Source of the DNA: Motiliproteus sp965230185 | GTDB taxonomy: Bacteria; Pseudomonadota; Gammaproteobacteria; Pseudomonadales; Balneatricaceae | Length of the DNA: 64,000 nt | Reading direction: 5' to 3' | NCBI GenBank assembly: GCA_965230185.1 | Contig: OZ245995.1 | Span: 2,666,001-2,730,000, forward strand | In this document: piece by piece, positions 1 through 9,092 of the stretch | Layout of the letters: every line of letters begins with the position of its first letter | Numbering within the stretch: the first letter of the stretch is position 1 | The notes under the pieces: generated by a model | Seen by the model: the letters and a program-made list of their open reading frames with translations, nothing else | What the model was told of the DNA's origin: nothing | The model's database searches: none | Position numbers and translations under genes: made by a program

Positions 1-603
1 AATCGGCTGATTCTGCTCAACAAGTACAATGTTATCGACCATCACCTGCTGATTGTCTCCGGCGATTATGAAGACCAACGGCTTCCTCTCGGTGAAGAAG
101 ACTTTGTGGCCCTCAGCCTGCTGATGGCGAAATTTCCCTCACTGGGTTTCTATAACGGCGGCAAAGAGGCTGGTGCCAGTCAGATGCACAGGCATCTCCA
201 GGTGGTGCCGCTGCAGAAAGAGGGGGTGGGGCGAGAGTTGCCGCTGGATCTCTGTGTATCAAATGGTATCGATATCGATTACAAGTATCGAATAGTATCC
301 GGCATAGCTGGAGATCCCTACACTCGGGCTGCTGCGTTACTGGGATTCTACCAGCGCGCCATCAGGGAATTCGGGCTTGTCTGTTCGGAAAAAGCAGAAC
401 TCCTCCCTTATAACCTGCTGGTCTGGCAGGACCGGGCGCTACTGGTTCCAAGGCGCACCGAATCCGTTGCGGGCATCTCTGTTAACAGCCTGGGATACGC
501 CGGCACCTTCCTGGTCAGAAATCAGCAGCAGCGGCAGGCGCTGATCCGCAGAGGTCTTCTTAATTCGCTGGCTGAGGCAGGGGTGCCGACAAGCTGGAGC
601 TGA
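1..603 (+). CDS. ATP adenylyltransferase (Ap4A phosphorylase family), 5'-truncated
   Basis: The reading frame is open from the first base of the window to a TGA at 601-603, so the start lies upstream and about 200 codons are seen of a family usually near 300. The protein would phosphorolyse or hydrolyse diadenosine tetraphosphate, a cytoplasmic stress nucleotide. The HIT-superfamily active-site motif is visible as MHRHLQVVP, preceded by the conserved glycine-rich GFYNGGKEAGASQ stretch. The start at the first ATG (106) would cut into conserved sequence and is not the true start. Its last 44 bases overlap, tail to tail, the end of the histidine kinase gene on the other strand. Confidence 0.85.
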   Translation, partial: NRLILLNKYNVIDHHLLIVSGDYEDQRLPLGEEDFVALSLLMAKFPSLGFYNGGKEAGASQMHRHLQVVPLQKEGVGRELPLDLCVSNGIDIDYKYRIVSGIAGDPYTRAAALLGFYQRAIREFGLVCSEKAELLPYNLLVWQDRALLVPRRTESVAGISVNSLGYAGTFLVRNQQQRQALIRRGLLNSLAEAGVPTSWS

Positions 604-3097
604 CTTCTGCGGGGGCGCTCCTGGGGATTTCGATACGGTAATGAAGCCCCTGTCCCGGCTCCGAGTGGCAGCTGAGAGTACCTCCCAGTACCTGAGTGCA
701 GATGTTATAGACAATAAAGGTCCCCAGACCGGAATTACCGCTGGCGCGACGAGTCGTGAAAAAAGGCTCAAACAACTGCTCCATTGCCTGCTGATCAACC
801 CCTGAGCCGTCGTCGCCGTATTCCAGTCTGATGGAGTCACTTTCTCCTCTGAGCCGGATGTAGATATTTCCTTTCTGGCCGGGAGCGAAGCCATGGGTCA
901 GCGAGTTGATTATCAGGTTGGTCAGGATCTGCGAAAACAAACCGGGATAGCCGTTGATGCTGAGCCCTTCCGGGCAGTCTGTTTTCACTTCATGGTTGTA
1001 CTTGCGTAATTCCGCTTTCAGGGCAAGAAGGGTGCTGCGGATGTACTCGGCGCAGTAGAAACTGCGGCGTTCTTCACTGGTCTGGTCGACGGCGATCATT
1101 TTAAAGCTTTTCACCAGGCTGGCTGAGCGATTGAGATTGCTCTGCAGGATGGCGCAGCCTTCGTGAAGCTCCTTTCGGGCGTGTTCGAAATCGGCCCGCT
1201 TAAGGTTATGGCTTTCGTATTTGTGAAACAGCTTGTTCAGCGCTTCCTCCAGCCAGCTTGCGGCGGTCAGGCTAACCCCCAGCGGAGTGTTGATCTCATG
1301 GGCGACACCCGCCACCAGGCTGCCCAGCGCCGCCATCTTCTCGCTTTCCACGAGCTGTTTCTGGGCTCGGGTCAGGCGGTCGAGAATCTCCTTCAGATCC
1401 TGATTAGAGCGCTCCAGGTCCAGTGTTCGGCTCCGTACACGATTCTCGAGCTGTTCGTTGAGGTCTCGCAGGGCTTGTTCAGCGGATTTAAGACTGCTGA
1501 TGTCGCGACCCTCCGGCACCAGCATCAGTACCCGGCCCTGATCGTCGGTGAGCGGCTGCACGGAAAAGTCCATGATGACCCTGTCCCCCTGGCTGTTTTC
1601 CAGGACGACTTCAAAGCGGTCGGTGCCTCCTTCCGCGACCCGTCTGACGGCATTTCTGAGTCGCTGCCGGCTCTCCTCTGACTGGCTCCACAGAGGCGTA
1701 TCCCACAGGTGGTGACCAATCACCTGCTGCTCGCTGATGCCGGCAAAATCCAGTGATGTGCGGTTGGTTTTCAGCAGTACGCCGTCGGGGTCCAGCAGAG
1801 CAATAAAATGGAAGCTGTTATCGAATATTCCCTGCAGTGTCTGCTTGCTTTTCTTAAGTTCTTTTTCGGTCTGTTGCTGTCGGTTGATGTGCATGCGCTG
1901 CAAAATAATCAGCAATATCAGAAAGAAGGTGAGCAGCAGGGCAAACCAGACCTGTGTTCGATACTTCTTATAAAAGCTGTCCGGGCGATTGATGATGACG
2001 CTGTCCTCAGGGAGCGTGTCGAGGCTGATGCCGAGCCGTTCCAGCACCGGATAATCAAACATGTACCGGTTGGGGCTGGTCAGTAACGGGGGGATTGTGT
2101 CCGCGTCTTCACCCTCCAGTATCCTCAGCGCGACCTTAGCTGCGGCCTCTCCCTGAAAATAACCGCTGGTCAGAAGCCCGCCGACAACCCCCTGACCCAG
2201 ATTAAAATCCCAGGTCGCGTACACCGGTAGTGATGTTTTTTTAAGCACCTGTGCGGGAAGCTGGTCAAACTCATAGAATTCCCCAATCGAATCGCGAATA
2301 AATATCGTTATGTATATCAGTGAATTAGGCTTCATATTTGAAGCGATATCTATGATTTCTTCAAGCGTTCTGTCATCTTCAATCCGATAGTCGACCGAGG
2401 CTGGCAGCGTCGGCAGCAGCTGAGTAAGAGTGCTTCGGACCTTGGCACCGGTAGTGGTCGTATCGGTAATGATCAGCACCTCTTCTGTTTTCGGGTGCTG
2501 CCGGAGCGCAAACAGAATGCCGTCCCGAATATTGGCCTCTTCGTTTATACCGGTAATACCCGTCAGTCCGCTGATTCGTTCCGGATCAAAATAATTTACC
2601 CCACAGAACACCACCGGCACGTCAGGGAAAAGCTGATCACGGTACTTGAGAAGAAAGTTAAATGCGTTGTCATCGCTGCTGATAATCAGATCAAACTTGC
2701 GATTCCGGTACTTGTGCCTGAAAGTGGACAGCAGTTGCTGGTAGTAAAACTCGTCACTGTAGCGCTTGGTGTCGAGGTACTGAATGTCCAGTTCAGCCTG
2801 AGGCGCCCTGGCATCGAACACCGTCTTAATGCCTGCCTGAATATCATCGGTCCAGCGGTAACCCGGATGATAAGAATGCAGAACCAGCACCTCCTGGGCC
2901 CGGATGGAGGTAGTGAAAATCACTAACAGCAGTGCCGCCAGGGTATTCAGAAAGAGGGGTTTTATCAATAAAACCAAATCGTTGCCCGCCTGGTTCCACT
3001 TTGTTTCGAGATGACGTAAGTGTAGCCGCAATATGGACAGGGCTGTAGCCGGGGGCAGTGACCTAAGCCGCTGAGAAACCTGTGGCCGGGAAGTCAC
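560..3097 (-). CDS. Membrane sensor histidine kinase with ABC-substrate-binding-like sensor domain and PAS
   Basis: 845 residues. After a hydrophobic signal/anchor (about residues 42-67) comes a periplasmic domain of about 300 residues resembling ABC substrate-binding proteins of the TrpX/YtfQ-like fold, then a membrane segment (382-400), a PAS domain (about 420-540), a coiled-coil linker, a HisKA H-box VAGVAHEINTPLG with phospho-acceptor His600, and a HATPase domain with N box (NLIINSLTHG) and G boxes (GDDGSG, GNSGLG). No receiver domain and no response regulator gene is adjacent, so it looks orphan. The first 40 residues are poorly conserved-looking; a TTG start nearer residue 41, just before the signal sequence, is possible. 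The ligand is unknown. Confidence 0.85.
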   Translation of the reverse strand: MTSRPQVSQRLRSLPPATALSILRLHLRHLETKWNQAGNDLVLLIKPLFLNTLAALLLVIFTTSIRAQEVLVLHSYHPGYRWTDDIQAGIKTVFDARAPQAELDIQYLDTKRYSDEFYYQQLLSTFRHKYRNRKFDLIISSDDNAFNFLLKYRDQLFPDVPVVFCGVNYFDPERISGLTGITGINEEANIRDGILFALRQHPKTEEVLIITDTTTTGAKVRSTLTQLLPTLPASVDYRIEDDRTLEEIIDIASNMKPNSLIYITIFIRDSIGEFYEFDQLPAQVLKKTSLPVYATWDFNLGQGVVGGLLTSGYFQGEAAAKVALRILEGEDADTIPPLLTSPNRYMFDYPVLERLGISLDTLPEDSVIINRPDSFYKKYRTQVWFALLLTFFLILLIILQRMHINRQQQTEKELKKSKQTLQGIFDNSFHFIALLDPDGVLLKTNRTSLDFAGISEQQVIGHHLWDTPLWSQSEESRQRLRNAVRRVAEGGTDRFEVVLENSQGDRVIMDFSVQPLTDDQGRVLMLVPEGRDISSLKSAEQALRDLNEQLENRVRSRTLDLERSNQDLKEILDRLTRAQKQLVESEKMAALGSLVAGVAHEINTPLGVSLTAASWLEEALNKLFHKYESHNLKRADFEHARKELHEGCAILQSNLNRSASLVKSFKMIAVDQTSEERRSFYCAEYIRSTLLALKAELRKYNHEVKTDCPEGLSINGYPGLFSQILTNLIINSLTHGFAPGQKGNIYIRLRGESDSIRLEYGDDGSGVDQQAMEQLFEPFFTTRRASGNSGLGTFIVYNICTQVLGGTLSCHSEPGQGLHYRIEIPRSAPAEVSSSLSAPLPQPAN

Positions 3098-3129
3098 CGG
3101 CTCCCCGGCAGCAGGTCACCGGGGAAGGG

Positions 3130-4311
3130 TCAGTCGCGCCGGAGTCGGTCTGAAACCGCTATCGGGGAGGGGTAATTGAACACCACGATGTAAGACGAAA
3201 TCAGGAACGTGAGGATCGCGGTTGCCTGAATGACGTGAGATGCTTCTTGGCCGATCATGGTGGAGCCTGCCGCCAGGTAGGCGATCAGCAGGGAGAATTC
3301 GCTGATCTGGCCGAGCCGGAAGCCCACCTCCCAGCCCAGCTGTCGAGACTCACTGATACGACTGAGCAGAAAGCGGAAAGTCACCGGTTTAAGCGCAATA
3401 ACCAGCGCAGCCAGTACCAGTGACGGCAGAATAATGCTCCCCAGCAGCCCCAGGTTGAAACTGGCACCAATGGAGAAGAAAAAGAGAATCAGGAAGAAAT
3501 CACGCAGCGGTTTCAGGCTTTCGGCGATGTACTGAGAGATAGGGCTGGTGGCTAAGCTGACGCCGGCTACAAAAGCTCCGATCTCCGCCGATAATCCGGA
3601 TATCTGGGCTATTTCTGCCATGCCGAGACACCAGCCGATGGCGACCAGAAAGATATACTCATGAAAACGGTCGAAACGCTGGATCAGCTTAAGCAGGACA
3701 TAGCGGACGAAAACAAAGGCGCCGGCGATCAGCAGCGGCAGCGCAATCAGCGTCTTAATATAAGCCATGTAGTCGGTTTCGCCGGAATTGCCGCTGTAGA
3801 GCGCCAGCAACACCATAATGGCGATAACGTCCTGAAGCAGTAGCAGACCAACCACCAGCTCACCGGTGTGCTTGTGATGCAGTACCGTAGTAGGCAGCAG
3901 CTTAATCCCGATAATGGTACTGGAGAACATGACGGCCAGCCCGATAATCAGGTTCTCGGTGTGCGTGAAACCAAATACCCAGCCGGTTCCGTAGCCGATA
4001 GCTGCAAACACCGCCGAGCTGAGTATCGCCACCAGAGTGGCTTTTTTCAGCATATGGATCAGATGGCTTGGTTGCATGTCCAGGCCGAGCAGAAACAGCA
4101 GGAAGATAATACCGACGTGGGATATATCTGACAGCAGGCTGGTATCAGACACCATTTTGAGGCCATAAGGACCGAGAATGGCACCCAGCACGATATAGGC
4201 CACCAGTAACGGCTGGCGGGTATACAGCGCCAGAGAGGCAAGGACCGCGGCACCGGTAAAGATCAGAAAAAACGAAAAAACGAGGGATTGTTCCATCTGT
4301 GCAAGCAACAA
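3130..4311 (-). CDS. Cation:proton antiporter, CPA2 (Kef-type) membrane domain
   Basis: 393 residues, nearly all in about 11-12 hydrophobic segments, as in the Na+/H+ exchanger domain of KefB/KefC/YbaL-type proteins. Recognisable stretches include QPLLVAYIVLGAILGP near the N-terminus, LLFLLGLDM, and GLSAEIGAFVAGVSLA in the second half. The cytoplasmic TrkA-N (RCK) domain of the full-length Kef proteins is missing, so this is the short form; the frame ends naturally and there is no sign of truncation. Expected role: exchange of K+ or Na+ for H+ across the inner membrane. It may be co-transcribed with the downstream sensor kinase, 32 bases away. Confidence 0.85.
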   Translation of the reverse strand: MLLAQMEQSLVFSFFLIFTGAAVLASLALYTRQPLLVAYIVLGAILGPYGLKMVSDTSLLSDISHVGIIFLLFLLGLDMQPSHLIHMLKKATLVAILSSAVFAAIGYGTGWVFGFTHTENLIIGLAVMFSSTIIGIKLLPTTVLHHKHTGELVVGLLLLQDVIAIMVLLALYSGNSGETDYMAYIKTLIALPLLIAGAFVFVRYVLLKLIQRFDRFHEYIFLVAIGWCLGMAEIAQISGLSAEIGAFVAGVSLATSPISQYIAESLKPLRDFFLILFFFSIGASFNLGLLGSIILPSLVLAALVIALKPVTFRFLLSRISESRQLGWEVGFRLGQISEFSLLIAYLAAGSTMIGQEASHVIQATAILTFLISSYIVVFNYPSPIAVSDRLRRD

Positions 4312-4348
4312 AAGAGGTTAAAAATTCAATCCTTTATACCACAGTAGC

Positions 4349-4366
4349 CGACGGGAATCCCCGTCG
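4349..4366 (-). terminator. Hairpin between MATE and antiporter genes
   Basis: A 7-bp stem (CGACGGG / CCCGTCG) with a 4-base loop lies 18 bases past the stop of the MATE gene on the minus strand. There is no clear T-run after it, so it may be a weak terminator or only an mRNA-stabilising hairpin. Confidence 0.3.
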
Positions 4367-4383
4367 TGAAGTACCAGAAGTCG

Positions 4384-5718
4384 CTACAACCTGATGCGAG
4401 TCCAGTTTCTGCGGGCCCAGATGGCGGAGAATACGGCAGATGAAGCGCCGCGATGCAGCAGCTGGATCAGCCAGATCCCCACCAGCCCCTGACCGGCGAC
4501 CGGCCCGACCAGCCAGGCCAGTGGCAGATAAAACGCCCACTGACCCAGAGTAGTAACCATCATCACCGTCCGATTTGCCCCCGCTCCCAGCAGCGCCTGA
4601 GCAAAAACGATTGCCGCTGCATCGATGCAGATTGCGACCCCGGTAATTTGCAGCGGTGCCGTGGCCAGCTCCATCAGCATATCGTCGTGAATAAACAGTG
4701 ACAACAAAGCCTTCGGCGTAAACCACATGGGCAGGCTCAGAACAATCAGCACCAGGGTGGTCAGTCGGACCACATCCCAGCCAATCTGCTCCGCCCGATC
4801 CGGTTCCTGATTTCCCAGCGCCTGGCTGACAAGAGTTGTTGCTGCCATGCCCAGCCCGACGGCGGGCAATATCAGCAGTAACGCCAGATTAATCAGCACC
4901 TGAGCGACGGCCAGTTCCTCGGCGCCGATCTGGCCGATAATCCAGAACAGCACAGTGACACTGGTGGCGAAAAGGAATTGTTGTACTGAGCTGGGAACTG
5001 AAAGGCGCAGCAGGCTGCGTAGCGTATGACGGTCGGGAAGCAGCCGGGGCGGGCGGTTGCGGAGAATATCCCGAAAGGTCGCCACGCCGGTAATCAGAGC
5101 GCCCAGCAATAATGCCAGCGTAGTACCCAGACCTGCACCCGCTGCGCCCATCTCTGGCAGGCCGCCAACGCCAAAAATCAGTCCGAAACTGATGATTACG
5201 TTGAGCAGGTGCATCAGAATCAGTAGCCGAAGATACACCCAGCCCCGATTGAGACCGTTCCAGTAGCCGCGAAAGGAGAGGCTCAGCCCGACTGCCAGTA
5301 TGCCTGCGACACGATAATCGAAGTAGGGCACGGCAACCTCAAGAACCCCCGGATCGGAACTGATCAGAGGAAGAATGCTTGCGGAGCTGCAAAAGAGCAC
5401 CAGCGAAAGCGGAATACAAGCGATGAGCGCCAGCAGAACGCCTCCGGTAACCGGCAGCGCGAGATCCCCATTGCGTCCTTCGCCGCTGCGCCGGGCCACC
5501 ATCGCCTGAACGGCGGAGGACAGGCCAAGAATCAGAGCCGTGGCCATGAATGCCGCGTATCCGCCGACGCCGACGCCGGCGAGGGCGTTCATGCCAAGCA
5601 CCCCGACCATCGCCGTGTCTGCGAGGTTCAGCAGGCTCTGGGACAACATGCCACCGATAACCGGCAGTCCGAGATTGAGAATGGCTCTGAGACGATGTCG
5701 TGGAATAAACAGCCGCAA
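4384..5718 (-). CDS. MATE family efflux transporter (DinF-like)
   Basis: 444 residues with the two-fold repeat of about six membrane segments each that marks multidrug and toxic compound extrusion proteins. The N-terminal signature (LGLPVIGGMLSQSLLNLADT, then AMVGVLG) and the repeat in the second half (LRLSVPSSVQQFLFATS) are typical. Expected to export cationic or hydrophobic toxicants by Na+ or H+ antiport. It is transcribed away from nfuA, with a shared 160-base upstream region. The substrate cannot be read from sequence. Confidence 0.88.
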   Translation of the reverse strand: MRLFIPRHRLRAILNLGLPVIGGMLSQSLLNLADTAMVGVLGMNALAGVGVGGYAAFMATALILGLSSAVQAMVARRSGEGRNGDLALPVTGGVLLALIACIPLSLVLFCSSASILPLISSDPGVLEVAVPYFDYRVAGILAVGLSLSFRGYWNGLNRGWVYLRLLILMHLLNVIISFGLIFGVGGLPEMGAAGAGLGTTLALLLGALITGVATFRDILRNRPPRLLPDRHTLRSLLRLSVPSSVQQFLFATSVTVLFWIIGQIGAEELAVAQVLINLALLLILPAVGLGMAATTLVSQALGNQEPDRAEQIGWDVVRLTTLVLIVLSLPMWFTPKALLSLFIHDDMLMELATAPLQITGVAICIDAAAIVFAQALLGAGANRTVMMVTTLGQWAFYLPLAWLVGPVAGQGLVGIWLIQLLHRGASSAVFSAIWARRNWTRIRL

Positions 5719-5877
5719 ACTGGCGAAGCTCCCGGAAGCGGAAAAAATTGGGGCGCCATTCTATCAGAAAAGCCATTGCCGGAGCGCGGGATAATAACCG
5801 ATGAATTCACCAGGGTTTCCTAATATCCCCGTGATGGCTTAGAATGGGCCAGTATATGAACAGCCAACAGGTTTGCA

Positions 5878-6492
5878 GTGAATATGGAAAACGTAGATAT
5901 CAATATCGACATTACCGAGAGTGCTCAGAACTACCTTGCAGATTTGCTCGTTAAGCAGGAAGTGGAGGGCATTGCTGTACGGATGTTCGTTACCCAGCCG
6001 GGCACGCCTTACGCGGAGACCTGTCTGGCATACTGCCGGCCGGACGAGGTCCAGGAAGGCGATGCGATCTACGAAGTGAGCAAGTTTCGTGTTTACCTGG
6101 AGCCTAACAGCCTGATCTATCTGGAAGAGGCGGTTGTCGATTATGCATCGGACAAGATGGGCGGCCAGCTGACCATTAAAGCCCCCAATGCCAAAGTGCC
6201 TAAAGTTAATGCCGACAGCCCGATTGAAGATCAGATCAACTACGTGCTTTATAACGATATCAACCCGGGTCTGGCCTCTCATGGCGGTGAAGTGTCGCTG
6301 GTTGAAGTGGTATCCGAAGAGGCCGGCGAGATCGCCATCCTGCGTTTTGGTGGCGGCTGCCAGGGCTGCAGCGCTGTAGACCTGACGCTGAAAGATGGTG
6401 TTGAGAAAACCCTGGTTGAGAAGGTTCCCGGCCTGGTTGCCGTCAAAGACGTCACCGATCATACCGTTACCGACAACGCTTACTACAAGTAA
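5878..6492 (+). CDS. nfuA: Fe-S biogenesis protein NfuA
   Basis: 204 residues (E. coli NfuA has about 190). An N-terminal degenerate A-type domain (residues about 10-100) is followed by a C-terminal Nfu domain with the cluster-binding motif FGGGCQGC (Cys161, Cys164) and the conserved LTLKDGVEKTL helix. NfuA carries a 4Fe-4S cluster at a dimer interface and delivers it to apoproteins, chiefly under oxidative stress or iron limitation. The start is a GTG at 5878 or the in-frame ATG two codons on (5884); the GTG has CAGG upstream, so both remain open. Monocistronic by context. Confidence 0.95.
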   Translation: MNMENVDINIDITESAQNYLADLLVKQEVEGIAVRMFVTQPGTPYAETCLAYCRPDEVQEGDAIYEVSKFRVYLEPNSLIYLEEAVVDYASDKMGGQLTIKAPNAKVPKVNADSPIEDQINYVLYNDINPGLASHGGEVSLVEVVSEEAGEIAILRFGGGCQGCSAVDLTLKDGVEKTLVEKVPGLVAVKDVTDHTVTDNAYYK

Positions 6493-6630
6493 CATCCCGG
6501 GCAAGCCAGTGGGTCGCCGATAACGCGGCCCGCTTCTGTTTTACCTGCCATTCCCAGCCGACACCCGACTGAGTGAGCACTGAGAACTTCATCAGGGCGC
6601 CTGATTTTCGACCATGCGAAAAAGATCCTG

Positions 6631-7485
6631 ATGAAGATTATTCTGAGCAGAAAGGGCTTTGACAGCGGCAGCGGTGGGTGTCCCAGCCCGATACTGCCTG
6701 ACGGCAGCCTGGTGTCACTGCCGATACCTGACGCCCGCTCAGGCATTCGTTTTGGTGATGTTCTTCACAACGGTGAGCCTCTTTCCAAGCTAACGGCGAA
6801 ACTTACCCGAGAGAAATACACAGCAGACTCCGGCGCCCATCTGGACCCGGATCTGAGTGAAGCGGCGCTGCCGCGCCAGGCGGGCTGGCGACCGCTGTTC
6901 GGTCAGTCCGGCGCCGCTCAGGGGCATCTGAGAAACCAGGGTGTCCGGGAAGGGGATCTGTTTCTGTTCTTTGGCCTGTTTCGCCCGGTCATCGAAGGCA
7001 ACACGGGATGGGAGTTCGATCGCCGGCAACCTGCCAGACATCTGCTGTGGGGGTGGTTGCAGATAGGGGCAGTTTACCCGGTGACGGAAGAAATCAGCCA
7101 AAAACATCCCTGGGCCGCGTACCATCCTCATTTCCGTCATCCCGAAGCCGTTAACAACTATCTTTATGCGGCCAGTGATGCGCTTTCGCTGAACGGTCGG
7201 CAGTCCCTCTCCGGCGCCGGGGTTTTCCGCCGAGACCATCCTGAACTCCGGCTAACGGAGCCGGGGGCTGATCGTACCGGGATCTGGAGTCTGCCGGAAT
7301 GGTTCTATCCATCCAGCGGACGACCGGCGATGAGCTATCACAGCAAGCCGGAACGCTGGCAAAAGGTGAATGGAAAAACGCGCCTGCAGGCGGCTTCAAG
7401 AGGTCAGGAGTTTGTGCTGGATGCATCTTTCTATCCCGAAGCAGCAGAATGGGCCGCCACCCTGGTAGAGAAACACGGAAGCTGA
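6631..7485 (+). CDS. Nmad3-like protein (nucleotide modification associated domain 3)
   Basis: 284 residues, no signal peptide or membrane segment. The opening MKIILSRKGFDSGSGG followed by CPSPILPDGSLVSLPIPD is what I associate with the Nmad3 family, proposed by comparative genomics to act with DNA hypermodification or its recognition; its biochemistry is not known. Other conserved-looking stretches are LRNQGVREGDLFLFFGLFR and HLLWGWLQIG, followed by an aromatic/His-rich segment (WAAYHPHFRHPEA). No modification enzyme, nuclease or phage gene is next to it. It follows nfuA by 138 bases on the same strand. The family name is from memory of the motif, so treat it as probable. Confidence 0.6.
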   Translation: MKIILSRKGFDSGSGGCPSPILPDGSLVSLPIPDARSGIRFGDVLHNGEPLSKLTAKLTREKYTADSGAHLDPDLSEAALPRQAGWRPLFGQSGAAQGHLRNQGVREGDLFLFFGLFRPVIEGNTGWEFDRRQPARHLLWGWLQIGAVYPVTEEISQKHPWAAYHPHFRHPEAVNNYLYAASDALSLNGRQSLSGAGVFRRDHPELRLTEPGADRTGIWSLPEWFYPSSGRPAMSYHSKPERWQKVNGKTRLQAASRGQEFVLDASFYPEAAEWAATLVEKHGS

Positions 7486-7809
7486 CGTTTTCTAAATGCC
7501 TTGTGATTACAAATAGATAAGTCTGAAAACTGAAATTCTGGTTGAACTATGCGGTCTCGGCAGACAACTGGCTTCAGGCTTTTTTGCCGACGTTCCCGGC
7601 ATCATTTCCAGCTTTCCGAAATGGCCTTCAGCGATGATTGGTTGCACTCCTGGCTGATGCGCCGGGTGAGCTATGATTGCTGTCCGGTAAGCATGAAGGC
7701 CACCCAATCCCATCAGATTCACCACATTTACAATCCCACGGTACCCGACATTAAACCAGGTCTGGTTGCGTTCGGTGGTTTCGCCATCGCTCCTGAATGG
7801 ACATGAGAG
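7486..7809. other. Gene-free interval between convergent genes
   Basis: Between the stops of the Nmad3-like gene and the sensor kinase. Short open frames exist on both strands but show no start signals or protein-like composition. An 8-bp inverted repeat (GGCCTTCA / TGAAGGCC), arms about 70 bases apart, is the only structure noticed. No convincing terminator. Confidence 0.4.
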
Positions 7810-9075
7810 CTATTTTTTTGAGATGGGATTGAAAACCACGGTCATACTCATTGTTGAATCGACCTCCTGCTCAGTCAGTTGCCAACCGAATCGATCGACG
7901 ATCTTTCGAATCAGCTTTAACCCCAGCCCAAAACCCGTCTGGCTCTGTGTCTGTTCGTCGGGCAGGGTATTGATAACCTGAACGCTATTGCTGTCCTGTA
8001 TTACCTGAATTGTCCCGTTGATTGTGTGCTGGAAGGCATTGCGAATGATATTGGTGAGCAGAATACGAAAGGCAGCCTCCGGCAGGGGCATTGAGCGGGG
8101 TCGGGTTTGTACAGACATCTCAATATTTTTACCGGATAGCAGATATTCCAGTTCGAGCACCACCTGCTTCAGCGTGTCTTCGATATCTACTATCTCATTA
8201 CTGATGACTTCTTTGTTCTCTCTGTTCAGCCAGAGCAATGTCTCGGTAATGCCTTTCATCGTCAGGCTGGCGCGAAGAATACGGTCTCGGACCTCCCGCT
8301 CTTTGACGGTTGGCGAGGGACTGATTTTGTCCAGCAGAGTGGCATTGCTTCGCAGGGTGGCGATGGGGGTGCGCAGCTCATGGCTGGCAAAGCCCAGAAA
8401 CTCCTTTTCCCTTTCCAGGGTTTTCCCAACGCTCTGGACACTGCCGTGAACGATTTCTGCGAGTTCATTCAGCTCCTTATAGCTGAAATCAGGTGGAGTT
8501 TGATGCGCTTTCTTCAGATCGAGGTTTTTTGCCCAGTCATAGAGTGATTGAATCGGCTGGGCGAGATTGCTCAGCACCCCGTAGATGACAGCAATGAAAG
8601 CCGCTAAGGATCCCAGCCCCCATAAGGCAATGATCACCATCGGATCCAGGCCTTCCTGCTCCGGCTTGTCGACTTTGTCACTACTATCGAGTTTTCTGGA
8701 TATATACCGAACTTTTCCTTCCTTGTTGAATTCGGACAACAGAGAGTAAGATTTCTCCGGAGGTGCAAAATACCACCAGTTTTCAAAGTGCACCTGAAGC
8801 TCCTGATGATTTTGTGGAGGAGCAGGAAACACCTTTCTGATCTCTTCCGGGACCTCATCCCAGCTATCCGTCACATGATAACCAAAGTCTGTAACCGTCG
8901 ATGTTTCTCCATGAGGGAGCAGGTCTGCGGCCTGACTCATCTGCCATTCCTGCACCAGATCAAAGCCCTCAAGGAAATACTGGGTGCTCTGATAGGTAAG
9001 CAGGGTCGACATGCAGATTGCCAGCAAGGTGATCCAGAACAGAATGTAGGATTTCAGACTTCTTCTTTTCAGCAT
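7810..9075 (-). CDS. Sensor histidine kinase of the RND-efflux operon (PmrB/QseC-like)
   Basis: 421 residues. Membrane segment at about 9-30, a periplasmic sensor of about 110 residues (acidic, aromatic), a second membrane segment at about 147-170, a HAMP-like linker, HisKA with FASHELRTPIATL (His232) and a HATPase domain ending with the GFGLGLKLIRKIVDRFGW motif. It is the last gene of a five-gene operon and follows its response regulator by 17 bases. By context it senses a compound or stress and drives expression of the pump and of itself. The signal is unknown. Confidence 0.88.
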   Translation of the reverse strand: MLKRRSLKSYILFWITLLAICMSTLLTYQSTQYFLEGFDLVQEWQMSQAADLLPHGETSTVTDFGYHVTDSWDEVPEEIRKVFPAPPQNHQELQVHFENWWYFAPPEKSYSLLSEFNKEGKVRYISRKLDSSDKVDKPEQEGLDPMVIIALWGLGSLAAFIAVIYGVLSNLAQPIQSLYDWAKNLDLKKAHQTPPDFSYKELNELAEIVHGSVQSVGKTLEREKEFLGFASHELRTPIATLRSNATLLDKISPSPTVKEREVRDRILRASLTMKGITETLLWLNRENKEVISNEIVDIEDTLKQVVLELEYLLSGKNIEMSVQTRPRSMPLPEAAFRILLTNIIRNAFQHTINGTIQVIQDSNSVQVINTLPDEQTQSQTGFGLGLKLIRKIVDRFGWQLTEQEVDSTMSMTVVFNPISKK

Positions 9076-9092
9076 CGAGAGTACCAGTGGCG

